Source: Baylisascaris procyonis
Lineage: Eukaryota > Nematoda > Chromadorea > Rhabditida > Ascarididae
Direction of reading: 5' to 3'
DNA length: 64,000 nucleotides
Assembly: GCA_037389465.1 (NCBI GenBank)
Contig: JAZARR010000077.1
Coordinates: forward strand, 744,001-808,000
Made by a program: the position numbers and the translations under genes. Of this stretch, positions 44,901 through 58,804 are shown piece after piece. Each line of letters starts with the position of its first letter. Positions within the stretch are counted from its first letter, which is position 1. The notes under the pieces were generated by a model. The model was not told the DNA's origin and searched no databases. It saw only the letters and a program-made list of their open reading frames with translations.

Positions 44901-47900
44901 TTAACGTGACAGAGCATAAAATTTTCTCTCGCTTCGCATTTGTTCCGTTTCATTTGCTTTCTCCATTCTGTTCTTCCCATATGCGCAATTTTGCTGCCAT
45001 AGTCTTTCTCCAATTGCCATCCAGTTTCTATGCTTAAACTTCGTCTCTGAAAGCTCTACAGTTTAACTCGTCTCCCAATTCTTGATCTACTTTCTTTTCG
45101 GTTATCTTGTCACTGAGGACTATTCCTTCCTCTTCGACTTCTCGCTTTGAATTTGATGTGTTGTTCTATTGCTGCGTGTAATGGCTGAACATATTGAGCG
45201 CAAAGCCAAAGCGCAAAATCGAATTGTGCCATTGTGTGTATCAAAAAGTAGACTTATTTATGTGTGTTGGCCACTACTTAATTAGAAGCCATTCACGCGC
45301 AAACGTCTCTGAACGTGATTAACACCCGTTCAATGAAGACGAATCGAATGGAACGCCTTTAGTTTGCCTTAATGAGCATTAGAACAACGAGATGTAGCGA
45401 CACGCGATGGCGTAGCGCATGCAATAGAATAGCAAGCAGGTGCCATTTCAGTAACATGGAATCGCGTGCAAGGGATAGCAAATAACGCTTTTGATAGTGC
45501 TTTTATGAGGGTAAAAAAGCCGCAACAACAAGCAGCGCTAATTTTTTTGGTAACTTTTTGACGAAATTTTTGAACTCATGATGTTTTATACGCATTAAAG
45601 CATAATTGCAATTTGGAGCTTAAACACGTCTATTGCGCTATTTCAGATTTCTTACTTTCTTAATTAATTTAAAGGATGATGCAGTTGTATGCTTTGTTGC
45701 AAGGAAATGAAGATGGGAAGTGACGTTTAGGAGAATGAAACGATGAAAAATTCTCTTCGTTATTTTAGTTTTTGCGAAAAGCAAACTGATACTGTAGCAC
45801 CGTCGACTGTGGAATAGGATTTTTCGTTTATGTTTTGAAACACATTTTACAGTTCTAGGTAAACGCTGCACCATTTGATGTAAAAGATAACAGTTACATT
45901 TTATAGTAAGTTTTGGTAAAAACCATGCTGATGTTTTAGAGCAAAGCAAATAAGTGAGCAAATACGGATGGCGCATGTGACGACTGATAGAAAACAAAAT
46001 AGCTTTAGTTATTCGGAAGATAATATATTTGAAGGCAACAGAATAGTCATGCGTTTCGCTAGGCGGCAGTTTACTAAATGGTTCATGGCGCAGAAGCTCA
46101 AAAAACCGACGCATTTCCCAGGGCAGTAAGGCTTGTCATCAGGTGTGCGCATACTAAGCTGTTGCTGTTTGTTTCTGGCGTTGCAGCTGACACGAGTCTT
46201 AAGAAACCCAGTTGGCATCTCCTTCATATGGCACCACAGTGAGTGTGGATCTGTTATCCGTCGCTAATGACTTCTGGCCAAGTGCGCTTGAAAATGATTG
46301 GCCCTTTTGTGTCTTGCAATGAAGAAACATAAGGTCATCGTTATGAGTGATGCCTCAAAACGATGGAGGTGCATAGTGGAGTAGAGAGATCAGGTCCTGA
46401 TGGACTGCTCATCGTTGAAGCACAGTCTTCATTCATGCAGATCATCTTAATGGTGGTATTCTCTGCGGAAATACGTCAGCGCAAAGCTAATTGGATTCTT
46501 GGTGTTCTTACTCGGTCGAGGCCTATAGCAGGCGTAGCCGTGTGTTCGTGTGCATGTGTGTCTGTCTGCGCTTGGCATTTTATTGCGAGCAACGCTGAGC
46601 GCCATTTTTGCTTATAGCGCTGAGCGCAATCAGCTAAACTGCTTTGCGAATGTGACAGCCATAGTCGACAACCAGTAGCTCAATAACACTTGATGCTTTT
46701 TCCTTCACTCACACCGGGCCAATCATTGCGATCTAAGTATAACAAATATTGTCTTTGCTTGGTGCATTTTAGTTACACTCAATAAAGTCTACACCTTACT
46801 TTGCTCAATCATCGTTTGATATCCTTCTAGCTACACGTGTAAACCAACAAAGAGCGGGATCGAGGCAGCTGTCTTCCTCTTCAGTCAAATTAGAAACCAA
46901 ACACAATGATTTCTTTTTTCTTTGGGAAGCCGAAATTAATTTTTCGCTTACAATGTTCTATAATTTATTTTAATGGGACTCAAGCTGTTCTGAGCCTCTT
47001 GAGGCGAATCTCGAAAACGTGCTCATCTTGCATTTCAAAAACTGGTTGTTTTTATACTTTATGCATGATGTCCGATCGGTATCTTATATTGATTTGGTGA
47101 CGTTACTTTGCTTTAATGCGGTATCGTTTCTAAATTCTCTCAATGCAAACGATTGCAAGAAGCAGACAGCAATTTTCAATTTGCGCATATGAGCATAAGA
47201 GTATTGCAGCTCCCGCATCCTATCAATCTGCCTTGTCTCGAATATTGCCAATTTATGATGGGTGCCCATTTGACACATAAAGCATCCAATAAGCTAACGT
47301 CTCCTTAAGTTATGCACTGCTGTATTTGTTGTATTGCGTCGAGCACTTACAATCTTCATGTAAGTTACCTCGTTGGACATATAATATTGCCTTTCAATTT
47401 GGCATGTTACGAAGAATTTTCTGGAGCTCTAACCGTTCTTCTGCAACTGTAACCAGCTTGTATTGAATAATCGAAAGATTCCTGACAACATAAAAGTTTC
47501 GAAAATATGCCAATAAAGGATCACGTGCTGGAGGTTCCCGACATGACGATCTTTGCAACGCACTAATCTAAGCTCCATTGGAGGACGGTAAAGGACACTT
47601 AGTTTTGATTCGTACAAACTAATCGACTTTCATCGTTAAGTGCAATTTTATCACCCATAAAAGTTGTTTCCTCTCTCACTTGGCATTTCGCTCTCATTGT
47701 AGGCGATTGATTCTGCGCTATGCATCTTTCTTACGGATAAAATATATTCCACTCAATGATCGGTTGGCGAGAGAAATAGACTGTCGTATTTGATGGCATT
47801 TTCGAACGTTTTTTTTTTTTTTTTTTAGATATACAAATGTTTTGAGAAGTATTGTACAAATGTCGACTTTGTTTTTGAAGTACGCATTCATTAGCGTAGA

Positions 47901-50900
47901 AAATATTTCAACAATATTTTCAAGCGAATCATTCAGTTGCTAGTAATGTGCTGGTCACTGCCATTGTTGTTACTTCAGTAGTAAACTATGAGGCTATTTG
48001 AATCTGTTGAAGCACCAATAAAAGATTGCTCGCATTGTTGATGCATGCTGTCGAGAAACGATAGATGGCTGTCTTATGGTATTAGTCAACGTTGGGCCAA
48101 TGTGCTGCAATGATAGTATGCTTATAAGAGCATACCGTGTACAAGTTGTGGAATCGTGCGTTTTGTGTTCTTTCCTTTGCGTAATATTCCACATTCGGAC
48201 CTTTAAAAAATCTAGAGAATGTAATGAGTTTTGCAGTCAGGAGACTTATTTTGAAAGTTTTGAATTCCTCTCATTCTGCAGTCATTATAAGAAACGTTTG
48301 CAAAACTCGTAATGCTAAACGTTCCTTCCTAAATATTCTTGTGAGGTTTGTGAAACTCCTTTTTCGATAACACTGATTCCATTGTCCATCACCTTTCACT
48401 TCATTTTTAATGTGTTTCGATGCGAATTATGCTCGACGATGTTTTTAACGACTCAGTTACATTAGCTCGCTTTTTCTAAGTTCATTTGATTGTAAATCAA
48501 AAATTTAAATGTTTAGTTGTAAATGAGAAGTTTAAAAGACCGAAGGAGTATTTCCGTGTTTCGAGTGTTTGTTTGAGCAAACTAAATTCTCTATCGTAGA
48601 ATATCGCTTATTTGAGTTCAGCGAATACGACATTCTCATCACATCTCTTTCTAGTGGTGCAATATTTCTCATGCTCATTGTTGTTATTTAAAATCGTTGG
48701 AACAAATGATATAATGATTGAAAAGTTTATTATAACACTATCGAATACATCGATAATCTTTTCAAAAGGTTGCATGGCTTTTAATCCTCGAATTTGCGCT
48801 TTAAATGGCCCTGTAATTTTATGTTCGTTCATAAATAATTTCCTCAGTATTATTGAAGTGCTCTTTATTATTATTTTTTCTTTTCGTATCTTGAACACAT
48901 TTTCACGTTTCATCGCTAGAAAAGACTAATTGAAAATGGATGTGCACATGGGAACGCGTCATTTAAAAATGCAATTTAAAGTGAATGACAATTCGAATGC
49001 TTTTCGTCACGTAATTCAACGCATCATGTGCGCAAAGGAAATGCCCGCAAAACTCCCCAATTCGATGTAAACATCGTTTCGACGATTCATGAGCAGAAAA
49101 TGCGTACTTTTGAAAATTCCCATTTTTCCTTTCTCGAGAAATTTACATTAACTTTATTTATCGCTAAATTGCACTCGTTTTATGGTGTATTCATTCGTCA
49201 GCGAATCGAATTGTCACTTGATCATGCGGAGTTGTCTTAAAAAGAGAAATCAAATGGGTAAATGTGCTAGAGCAGTTGGCACGATATGCGCTTCTTGCAT
49301 GCTGTTCATTTAATCGATCACTTTCGTTAGTCATCCATCTATATATAACGAGTTTGCAAGCGATGCCTTTGTATTCGAACTGTACTGACCGTCCGTACAA
49401 ATTTTCGCCAAAGGACTTGTTTTTCACTGACTCGGTCGCTGTGAAAGGAGGATGCGACCAATGTAAAATGTCTGCAGTTCTTGCGCACCTTTAAATGCCT
49501 ATAGCCCTTTCCAAAGATGGTCAGTTAACGCAGAGTACAGTATAGCAGATTGTCTTGTAGCGTATGGTGTGTGCTCCTCTAAATCTCCTAACACCTTCTT
49601 CATGGGTTCTCCATTGAAAAACAGACAGACGCAAACAGAGGCGACACCACGACGTCATCATTATGCATCTTTGAAGAGGCAGAGCAAGTTTGCAAAAATG
49701 CATAAAGGGGATTACGGCGATACAGTCAAAGGTAAATGTTAGTATCTAGAATTTCTATATCATCGTCTTATTGGCCTTATGAGATAATCGCAACTCGATG
49801 AGAGAGCAGAGAGAGTAGATTCTGACAACTTCATGTTGCTGGCTACTGTCAGCGAAATAATGGAATGTATTATCAACGCAAGTTATGAAAGAGAACTTGC
49901 TAGCAGATTTCTATGCAGAATTCGTTGAAATATTCAAAAACTGTTTTCGATTAGACCAGAGGGTGAGGAAAGTTTCATCTCTGCGACTTCCCCCACCCTC
50001 TTTCCTCCACCTTTTCTCTCTCTCTCTTCGTCAAACCACTTCTCATGCAACAGGAATTTGCACTGTTCTTAATGCGTTCATTGATCAGAATTGTGAATTG
50101 TGTAATGAAACGAGAAACAGTGAAGAGGTGATCTCGATCATGGGGTTATATTTCAACTGCGAATTGGTGCAATTTATGGTCGTTGTGTGATTGTTAACAC
50201 TCGCAGCGTTGATCGAAGTGACTATATTGCTCGCGTCATTATAATATAAACAGTTTTCGCCATTTGATGATTGTTTCATTAATGGTAACATTATATCTGT
50301 TGGCGTTGTTGGGACATGTTCAAATGAATATGCTCATAATTTGTGTCGAATTAAATATGCCATCATCTCGAATCTTCCTAGTTGTTTTTTTTACTCGAAT
50401 TTCCCACTATACAGTGATTATGTTTGTTTATTTTGTTTCGAATTAGGAACAGCGTATAGTATTAGAGGATTTATTCTACGAAATACTAACAACGACTAAA
50501 GGCACTGTGTTTCTGAATCGATGTCTGAATGCGGAATATGTCGCCCGATTGCGTTGCACTCTTTAGCGATTGTCTGCCACTGAGATGTATGAACAAATTG
50601 GTCGTTGATGGACACGTTTCTATTTCATACTGACAAACGCGTCGTTCAATTTGACGTTTATGAATCCATTGACATGGCCACTTGATTTAGCAGACTCACT
50701 GGTTGACTTTACTGGGTGAGAGCTTCAAATTGACTCGTGTTGAAAGCAGGCATTTTTTGCTATGCTTATCGTGCAATGGATTTGTCGCCAATGGCGAATA
50801 GCGTAATCGAACCTCTTATTTTCGACTGCTAAATGAGCACATTTTCTGAAGTTATTGTTCTTTGATTAGGCACGGTATCTTAGGTAGTCAGCAAACGACA

Positions 50901-51012
50901 ATAACCCCCACTTCATGCGTTTTTTATTATTTTTTCATAATTTTGTGCATGATTGCATTTGTGTTGAACTACAAAATTAGTGCGTTTGTTAATATGTAAT
51001 GGATCATTACAG

Positions 51013-51110
51013 CATTGCGTAGTACTACGCATTCTATCGTTACCCTTCATTGTTTACGGCATTTGCTAGAAACTGATAGTGGCGACGAGAGCGAATGCAG
51101 TTGTCGCATA
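51013..51110 (+). other. Candidate exon upstream of the homeobox exons
   Basis: The acceptor ATTACAG is followed by a 98-base stretch open in one frame and a strong donor GTGAGT at 51111. The translation runs LRSTTHSIVTLHCLRHLLET then DSGDESECSCRI, and the acidic DSGDESE run is coding-like. It starts with two bases of a split codon and ends on a codon boundary, whereas the homeodomain exon at 55332 needs two bases carried over. At least one further exon would therefore be required if both belong to one gene. Confidence 0.3.
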
Positions 51111-51257
51111 GTGAGTAGTGGATCAGTGAAAATAAATTTTACGCATGAATTTTTTCGGATCCTCTGTAGTTTTAGAAAAAGTTCTGTAAAGAAATTTCTC
51201 CCACATTTTTGTTTAAATTTCTCCTGTATTTTTGGTGGTTGACTGTTATTCCATTCG

Positions 51258-51261
<4 letters not shown>

Positions 51262-51332
<71 letters not shown>
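51262..51332. repeat. (AT)n microsatellite
   Basis: About 35 AT dinucleotides, followed by GATTAGATAGATA. Confidence 0.97.
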
Positions 51333-51334
<2 letters not shown>

Positions 51335-54300
51335 TTAGATAGATAACATGAATCCGCCTCTGCCTTCCCTTGAGATCCTTTTTGCTGATTGACGAGGTTC
51401 TTGCCATGTTTCGTGTGTAATCTCTAGCGTTCGTTTGAAAACGTTCTTATTGGATCAGTATGTAGATAGAAAAAAGTAAGAGTCACCCATAGGTGCTGCA
51501 AACAATTTTTTCCAAAAATTTCTTCCAAAACTATAGAGGGTTCCGAAAAAGTCGTAGGTAAAATTTATTTCTTATACGCTTCTAGTCGCCAATCAAAAGC
51601 CTTATTCAGTGAGCTGTTGTGATGGTCCGTTGCAAGCTAAACTGTGATTATTTTTGGATTCAACCAAAGATACAATAGTAGTAATTCGAGTATGACAACA
51701 CTCCAGGTACGTTGTTGTTTAACATGTACCAGAGGAATTCATATGCATAAGTGAGATAGATTTCTTCTCACAATGTCGTTCGACTGGTCAGTGCTGCATG
51801 AAAAGGCTATATAAATCTAGGCAGATATGTATTTAAGGAATTGGATCAATGACGGCTCCAATTACGATCGGTCATCCATCTTTTTCGGCGTTCAAGCCTT
51901 ATTTACGGCCCGCCACCCATACGTTTACGTCGACCGACAACCCAGCCAGGTGCGTGCTTTATGATTCATTTCGTTTTTTCTTCTTCGGAAGCATTGTTCG
52001 TTTACGCTCCTGAATCGGGCGAAGCAGCCCTCCATTTGTTTCTACAATTTGACTCACTTTCATTCTGAAGATCTCAGTAAGCGTCTGGCGATTCACTTCG
52101 CTTCACTCCCAATATTATTTGCAGGGATAGATCATTGAATTGTCTTCTACTGTGAGCAAAAATGGACTACTAGGAGGTCAAGAAGTTAATCAGTATTGTT
52201 ACAACCTCTACTACAATAATTCATGGAAACCTGATTTGTGCAGCAGCTCTTGTAATCCCTCGTGAAAGGTGTTATACTGTTTGTGGTTGAGCGAAGCTAA
52301 AAGATTTCGCGGGATTCCTAACTTGCTTTGTACACGAGTGGGGGTTTTTTTTTTCGGCGGAGGAAGATGCGCACGAAGGGCAGGGGGCTAAGAGTTGAAA
52401 CCGATGGTAAAGGTAGCATTCGCTTTCATCGTCCCAGTGCTCGAAGCTCAGCGTCTTCGGTTTCTTCTTATATCCTTGTGCGGTAGGAGCACCTAGAAGC
52501 GGACTTAGATTTCAGCACTCTCTTCCTCTTCCTACTCAGCGAAATGTCGAATTTTTTCAACTTCAAAATCCCTGGATCGCAGTTACGGGCTTTGCTGTAG
52601 ATTTTTGGAGCTCGTTAAATATCCTCCCCTCATCTGTTGTACTCCCCATCTTCTTTTTTTCTGTTCATTTCTTTTCCTCATTGAAACTATTTCTTCACTG
52701 TGCATATTTTAAAGTGGTTATTTGCATTGTTCTTTGAAAAAATTCTACCGCTGAAAATTTCTTCCTTGAACAATGCTCCAAGTGGCGTGTTGCACATGCT
52801 TAAAGTTACTCGCCAATCATACCTACATGCGCACTAGCAACCGCGTGCACTTGTTGACTTTAAAGTTGTCGGCCATTTACTCAACCGGCTTGAGCAACAT
52901 AAATTCCTTGCCATTTCCTGTTTACTGGAGCCAAGATCAAGAAATCATAATACATTACATCGAATTTAGTGTTCGGGTCACCTTTCGAAGTGGTTATGCA
53001 GAAGCTTATTTCATTCTCTCCGAACGGCGCAAATCTTGTGCCTAAAATATTTGTCTCCCTTATCCATATAAATGCTCTTTTTTTCTCAACAATTTTAGGA
53101 GGGAATCATTTTCTTCTTTAGTCAAAGAAAGAGGAAAACCTCGGCAGTAAAGAAGTTCTTGCGAGTAAAATCTAAATTCTGTATGGGAATGGCTGAGTAG
53201 TGTGAATAGAAAGCTCAAAGAGCGGCCTTACAGTATGTCGCAATTATCCACCAATATGCGAATGCATTGATGCGCGTCATCAATTTATTAATATCAGCGC
53301 GTGAATTCTCATGAATAATAATTAGTTTTCTGTGCTCGTGTCGATCGATTGTCGTTAATCGGCTCATAGATAGTTATTAATTAGTCTTATTAAAAACGCT
53401 TTCTCCTCAGATTTAATTTTAACACCTCTATTGTCTTATAATAGCTGAAGTGAGGTATATTTTTTCATCGAAGATCACTACTTTTGATGTCTCTCTTTTG
53501 TTTCACCTTGCTTTCAAATGAAAATTGCACTCAAGCGAGAAAGGAATGTATTTTTTGCTTTGCTTCTATTGTAGGCTGAATCAGAGGTTTTGGCTTTGGG
53601 TTTTTGCAGAAGTCGATGGCTTAGTGGGCAAGTAGAAAGTTTTTGTGACTTCTTTCAACTTACATGTGAAAGCACTGCATTGTAGACGCATTTAGATGCC
53701 CCAGGTATTGACGTTTTTCACAGGGATATAGTCAGAACACGGTCCAAGGTGGTAGGGAGTAGGGAGAAGGACGACTCCTATTCGTCTCCAACGTGATCAT
53801 TTTCGTTTCCCGAAAAGGTGTCCAAGCTGCTGGCCACTATATATGAACATCCGAATTACAGAACGGAATACATTTTATTTTGCGTAAAAACTTTGAGGGT
53901 GAGGATCCGAGGTCTGAGTATGTTTTGGCATTTACTTCATCGTTGATCTTCGTTTATTTCGCAATGCAGCACTTGAATATCTTTTCTGAACAAGTTTCGG
54001 TTTCGCTCACTAAAGTATTATCAGCCAGCGAGTCTATATTCAACTCTTATGAACCTCTTCTTATGGGTTAAATCTGTGAATGAATTTCACAACGAGAATG
54101 TCACTGTTAAACAGGCATTAACGATCACCTAACGATCGCTTTTAAGGAAATTCCCTCAGAGATTAAATGCTATGAGAATTCATGCGGAATATTTTTCTTC
54201 TTGCAATGTTTTTTTTTTCGTCTAGAATAGCGCATAAAGGAAGTAATAGGAGATTGCAGTAGATTTTTTTTTACATTGCGTTAATGTGAACTGCGAGGCT

Positions 54301-55331
54301 GAAAAAATTCCAAGACTGGTTGCTTGTGAAAAGTTTTTTGCTTTTCGAGTTATAAATTTTCATTAAAAATCGGTTTGCTTAACTAGTATGAGATTATCTC
54401 TAACTTGGCCACTTGTTATATGAACATACCGTGTGTTTAAAACAGCAATGCCGTGTGTTTAAGACATTTGATTCATGAATTCTGGAAATTCAGAATACTG
54501 CTCCTTCGAAATTTGCATCTTTGAGATTCAGTCAACACTTCTTTTTTTTTTCAGTGAGCAACAATCAATTTCTTTTGCACACCTTAATTTTAAAGTTTTT
54601 TTTTTCTGAACATGGCGATGTTAGCGTAGAGGAAGATTTTTCTGCCCGAAGTAAGTTGCTAAAGTCATTAACTTCGCAGATGTACCTCTTGTGTCTTAGA
54701 AGACGATAGGTATGAGGGCGTCCAATCTGGAAAACATAACATCTGATCTATGGGATTGGGTAAGTAAACCCAAGCGTAGAGGAATGTTCATGGGTTAGCA
54801 TGAAAAGTTTACCATTCGAAGCGGAATAAAATGATGATTGGTCTAAAATATAGAAAACTTTCTAAAAATAGAAGTCATAATGAGAGAGATTAAGGGAAAA
54901 TTAAAGTGAAATTGTCAGAAGCTGAATGCTAAGTGGGTGACGAATGCTTGTGTTGCTATGCTTAACGAGGCATGCGAGTGAACGCTCGATTGAGCTAATT
55001 TCGTTCTTTCTATTCAATTCCTATTCATTGCCACTCACGCATTGCCTCTTCTTTGAAGTGACCAAATTAAAACGAATAAATAAATTGCGTTTTCTTTGCA
55101 TGCAACATAATTGGTCTTCAATATAACCTTCAGTTTACAGCTAGCGCAAAAAAGGATCTCAACATTTGCATAAAAATGAAAGTGCTTTATTTAGATTTAT
55201 CTGAACAGAACTTCTCTCTGATGTTACCTTGTCTATATCCTTTCAGCATATTTTCCACTGTTTTCGCTTCCAGATTTTATGTAACTGGTGTATATTTCTT
55301 TTCTGTGCTCATCTTTATTTGCATTTTGCAG

Positions 55332-58300
55332 TGCACATACGGAAACGTTTGTATCGCCAATAGAAAGGGCACCAGCAAGTGGAGGCACCGGTTCAAGAAG
55401 GCGTCAAAGGACCACATTCACTCCCACACAGGCAGACACGCTCGAGAAGGTTGGTTGTATTCGATGCGCCAAATTCATGTGCGAAGCTTGAGGAAAACTC
55501 ATATACGCATTAATCTTCCTGATAGCGACAGTTCATTGAGCAAATTAATGAACATTTTTGCTAATGTTTGCGTAAAATGAGATGCTGGAATGTGGCAGGA
55601 CTCAAAAATGTGAGAAAAAAAACCTTCCGTCCTCGCTCGCTCTCATGTCGATGTGTGGCTGTGGGTGGGCCCATTCAGAACGCGTCTCATGACATTTTTG
55701 AATTAAACTAATGCAAATACATCGCTGTCCATTGCATTTAAAATATCGAGATGTTTAAGGGATATCACACCTGAATTGTTGAAGTATTAAAGTTTAGGAG
55801 TTAGTGGCAAGAATGTTTGAAAAAATTGAGGGAGATGAGATGTGACGGAATAAAGAAATTTTAGGAAATTTTAGAACAGTAGGAAAAGATCGGAAGTGGG
55901 GCGATTGAGTAGCACAGATAATTCTTTGAAATGGTGGAGTTTTGAAATTTTTTTTTCAATCTCTTCCTCCGCCGACTCCTTCGGATGAGTTCCTTGGGCA
56001 GCCGGATCGGTGTGGTGTATAGTGTTGAAAAGTGTGCTCAAAATTTCGAGGGAAAATTTGCACCCTCACAATTTCTCACATTTGTGGGCTTTCCCCACAA
56101 GTTTGGTATCTAGAGAGAGTACTCTTCGAGATGAACCCATTGCACACGGTCGTTCGCGTATACATGTACGAGGTAGAGGGTAAAGGGGGTGTGACCATTT
56201 CACTATAAAATATGGTGGGTGAAAATGACACGGGTGGTGTGGTGGAAATGACTCAGTGGTTAAAGCAGTTGATTGGGGTTGCGGGTGATCAGGTTCAGCT
56301 TCCCCACGAGTTTTCGTGTGTTATATAGGGGCTGGAGCGGAGCTTCTGTTCCCTTTTTATGTGTGGTACAGGGGGAGGCGGAACGAAGCGTCTCCTTCTC
56401 CGCTGTGTGTTTTATTGGAGGGGCGAGGCCCCTCTTTCCCTTACGCGTCCGTTATAGGGGGGGGGGGGGCGAAGCCCCCTGTGTCAGAGTCTAGAGGGAG
56501 TTAATAGACCGTGAAGGTTCATATTCTCACTTCTACCCCCACCAGAAATGTTGTTCAACGTGATTCGCTATCTTTTAGGAAATCCCTTGCAGATGCATTG
56601 CATCGATACGAATTGAATTTATTGTATATTGGAATAGAACGCATTTTCGCAATGAAATGAGTGGAATCATATATATTGCTTCTTTTTAAGGTGTATAATT
56701 TTTCTGGAAATTTAATAGTATCAAACGCAAATGTAGATGGGCATTTTTGTTTGAATTCGTGAAAGCCGTTTGAAATAACACTTCCGGAGAATTTACTAAT
56801 TAAATTATCTAGTCATTGCTATGAAATGTTTTAAATCCTCCTGCCGGTCATTGCTAATTTATTTTCGTTTTGTTAATTATTTTCGGTTATCATAACTGTA
56901 TATGTGAAATTTTTTGCATATTTTTAAGCGATAAATTTATAGATTATCACCTTATCAACTTCTTTGTTATCTAATGAGCCGTTTTGATTTGCTTTGCAGT
57001 CATATTTTCTTTCAGTAGAATTTTGCAGTCGTTGTTATCTTTTTATTATTAGTAAGTGGGCAATCAAGCACAACACACACTTAATTAATTGAGATTGGCA
57101 TATTTCATTTTGTAGATTAATAAATTTTTTCTTTCTCATCTAAATTGAATTCACTTATCTCTCAATGTGCCTATTCTTATTAGATGTGTTCTGATTATTT
57201 TGTGAAATATTCATTTATAACAGGATTTCTTTTGTTCAGCACGTGCTAGTTGTCAGTCCATTGTACATTTGTTATCGGGTCTTGGTGAAACCAAACACAT
57301 AACTTTGATGTGTTTATTTATTACCTTTACCTTTAGTCTTATACTTACCACGTACAATTGTGGTATTTAGATCCCCTCCGAATGATTTTAGATTTAAACT
57401 CACATAAAAACTTTTAAAGCCCTTCAACTTTGGAGCACGCAACCAACGAAAGGAAAAATCCCCGTTTCATTGGCATCAAAAGCTTCAAAAACTCTTAAGA
57501 TATTTCTTAAAAATCCTTTGTAATATTGTAATATTTCGTAATGCTTAGTAATATTTTTTCAGTTCTTACTCAAAAAGTTTTAATTTTTAACAATATTTTC
57601 GAAAGCAAGAATTTTTTGTTGTCAGGCTCCAAGCTTTTTATGTCGCTTCAGAATTTTGGAATGGTGCTTCCTCTCTCCGATAGTAATAACCTTCAAAATC
57701 TATTTCATAAATGCTTTCTATAACAAACGTTCTCTTCACTTAAAAAAAGCTACTTAATCACTGAGGCCATTTTGCTACATTACATAACATAAGAAATTGA
57801 ATGTGTAAGTGTTCTGGTGGATATTAGTTTAACCTCATTCCATTGAGTTGAAAGTTTCTCAAATGGGAGCACGTTTTCCTTACCGTCAAAAGCATATGAA
57901 AATGAGTAGAATTTTTTGCGGACAACTGAATATTTTAAATGGAAATATGTTTATAGGAGTATCTAACGGATCAATATATGCCTCGAACACGGAGAATCCT
58001 TATTGCCGAATCGCTTGGTCTTAGCGAAGGGCAGGTGAAAACGTGGTTTCAAAATCGACGCGCTAAAGAGAAACGTAACGACAAAAATGCAATCGCCTCA
58101 AACGTTCAGAGGTATTATTTATGACTTTTTAACTGTAAAGATCTTTTAGAGGGCTCTTTTTTTTTGTTGAGATACGAATAGGTACGTTAGCAGTTTGACT
58201 ACTCGTTTTTATATTCGTTCACATAGAGCTAGTTCCATCCCGAAACGAGATCCTGATATTAGACGTCTTTGCAAATCTGAAATTTAATGTGCTGAAGAGC

Positions 58301-58804
58301 CAGTTTCTATTTAGTTATTCTCTTCTTTCGTTTCTCCTTTGCTAGAACGGAAACAGAGAAGAAATTACTTAAAGTAATGCTTAAATTGTTTAACTTAGTG
58401 AAAACAATCGTGTAGGAAAGCTTTGGATTGGGTTTTCCCGATGGCAGTCAAGGGGTCTTGAAGTTATGTTTTTTTAAAGCGAATAGAAAGATGCTGATCA
58501 CACCTGCGGAAAAATGCTGTTGACGAGGAGTTTTGCAAGTGAGATACACATTAATAGACGTAAAACGTGTTGTCCCCATCGCCTATCCACAGTGATCGCC
58601 GAGTCTATTGTTATTTGCGTGGTAACTATAGAAATCGTAACCTGATTACTGTGCCTTTTACAGTATGCAGTGAAGGTAAAAATTTATAGGCATTCGTTGC
58701 CGTCTGCATCGCCGGGTTCATCATCGGACGACAGCGAGAATCATGCACTGGTATTCCAGCAGCTTTCAGCCAAGAATTTCGCCCATGTACAGTTGGCCAT
58801 CTGA
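55332..58804 (+). CDS. ANTP-class-like homeodomain transcription factor (3' exons)
   Basis: A DNA-binding developmental regulator. Three exons: 55332-55449, 57957-58111, 58690-58804 (TGA). With the Arg of QRT as homeodomain position 5, the first exon gives RRQRTTFTPTQADTLEK (positions 2-18) and the second EYLTDQYMPRTRRILIAESL, then GLSEGQVKTWFQNRRAKEKR. Phe8, Leu16, Trp48, Phe49, Asn51 and Arg53 are all in place; position 47 is Thr instead of the usual Ile or Val. Among families I know it is nearest in feel to Drosophila Rough (RRQRTTF, RSRR-like turn, NRRAKxKR), but NK- or EMS-related origin is possible, so no symbol is given. The tail is short and Ser-rich (PSASPGSSSDDSEN), ending HVQLAI. 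The exon at 55332 starts mid-codon, so 5' exons exist upstream and were not identified. A 2.5-kb intron interrupts the domain after position 18. Confidence 0.88.
56236..56310 (+). repeat. tRNA-like (SINE-type) repeat in homeobox intron
   Basis: TGACTCAGTGGTTAAAGC (56249-56267) matches a polymerase III A box, and GGTTCAGCTTCCC (56292-56304) resembles a degraded B box. The surrounding sequence does not fold into a proper tRNA cloverleaf by inspection. A related A-box piece, ATTGGTTAAAGCGCTCGAAC, lies at 59340. The best reading is a tRNA-derived repeat, not a functional tRNA. Confidence 0.5.
56318..56495. repeat. GC-rich hairpin repeat, four diverged units
   Basis: Four units of about 40-46 bp each begin with a TTATAGGGG-like or ACAGGGGG-like box. 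Each contains a hairpin core: GGAGCGGAGCTTC, GGCGGAACGAAGCGTC, AGGGGCGAGGCCCCT and GGGGGGCGAAGCCCCC. The stretch is strikingly GC-rich against AT-rich surroundings and lies inside the homeobox intron, right after the tRNA-like repeat. Confidence 0.7.

Larger units (their letters stand above)
38242..55331. other. Gene-poor 17 kb region upstream of the homeobox exons
   Basis: No recognisable protein family, RNA gene or intact transposon was found. Besides the small repeats and candidate exons listed separately, it holds AT-rich sequence with scattered poly-T runs (for example 47810-47826). Because the 5' exons of the homeobox gene must lie upstream of 55332, much of this is probably its long intron(s) and regulatory DNA. 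Minus-strand frames such as 45638-46114 have no domain features. Confidence 0.5.

Noticed and set aside
45638..46114. 158-codon minus-strand frame
   Set aside because: It is long for chance, but composition is irregular, no domain or splice pattern is visible and it resembles no family.
48608..48929. Two overlapping 100-codon frames on opposite strands
   Set aside because: Low-complexity Ile/Phe/Ser composition in AT-rich DNA and no domain.
54521..54709. Possible exon ending EEDFSARS at a GTAAGT donor
   Set aside because: There is no acceptor in a usable position, and the phase does not match the homeodomain exon.
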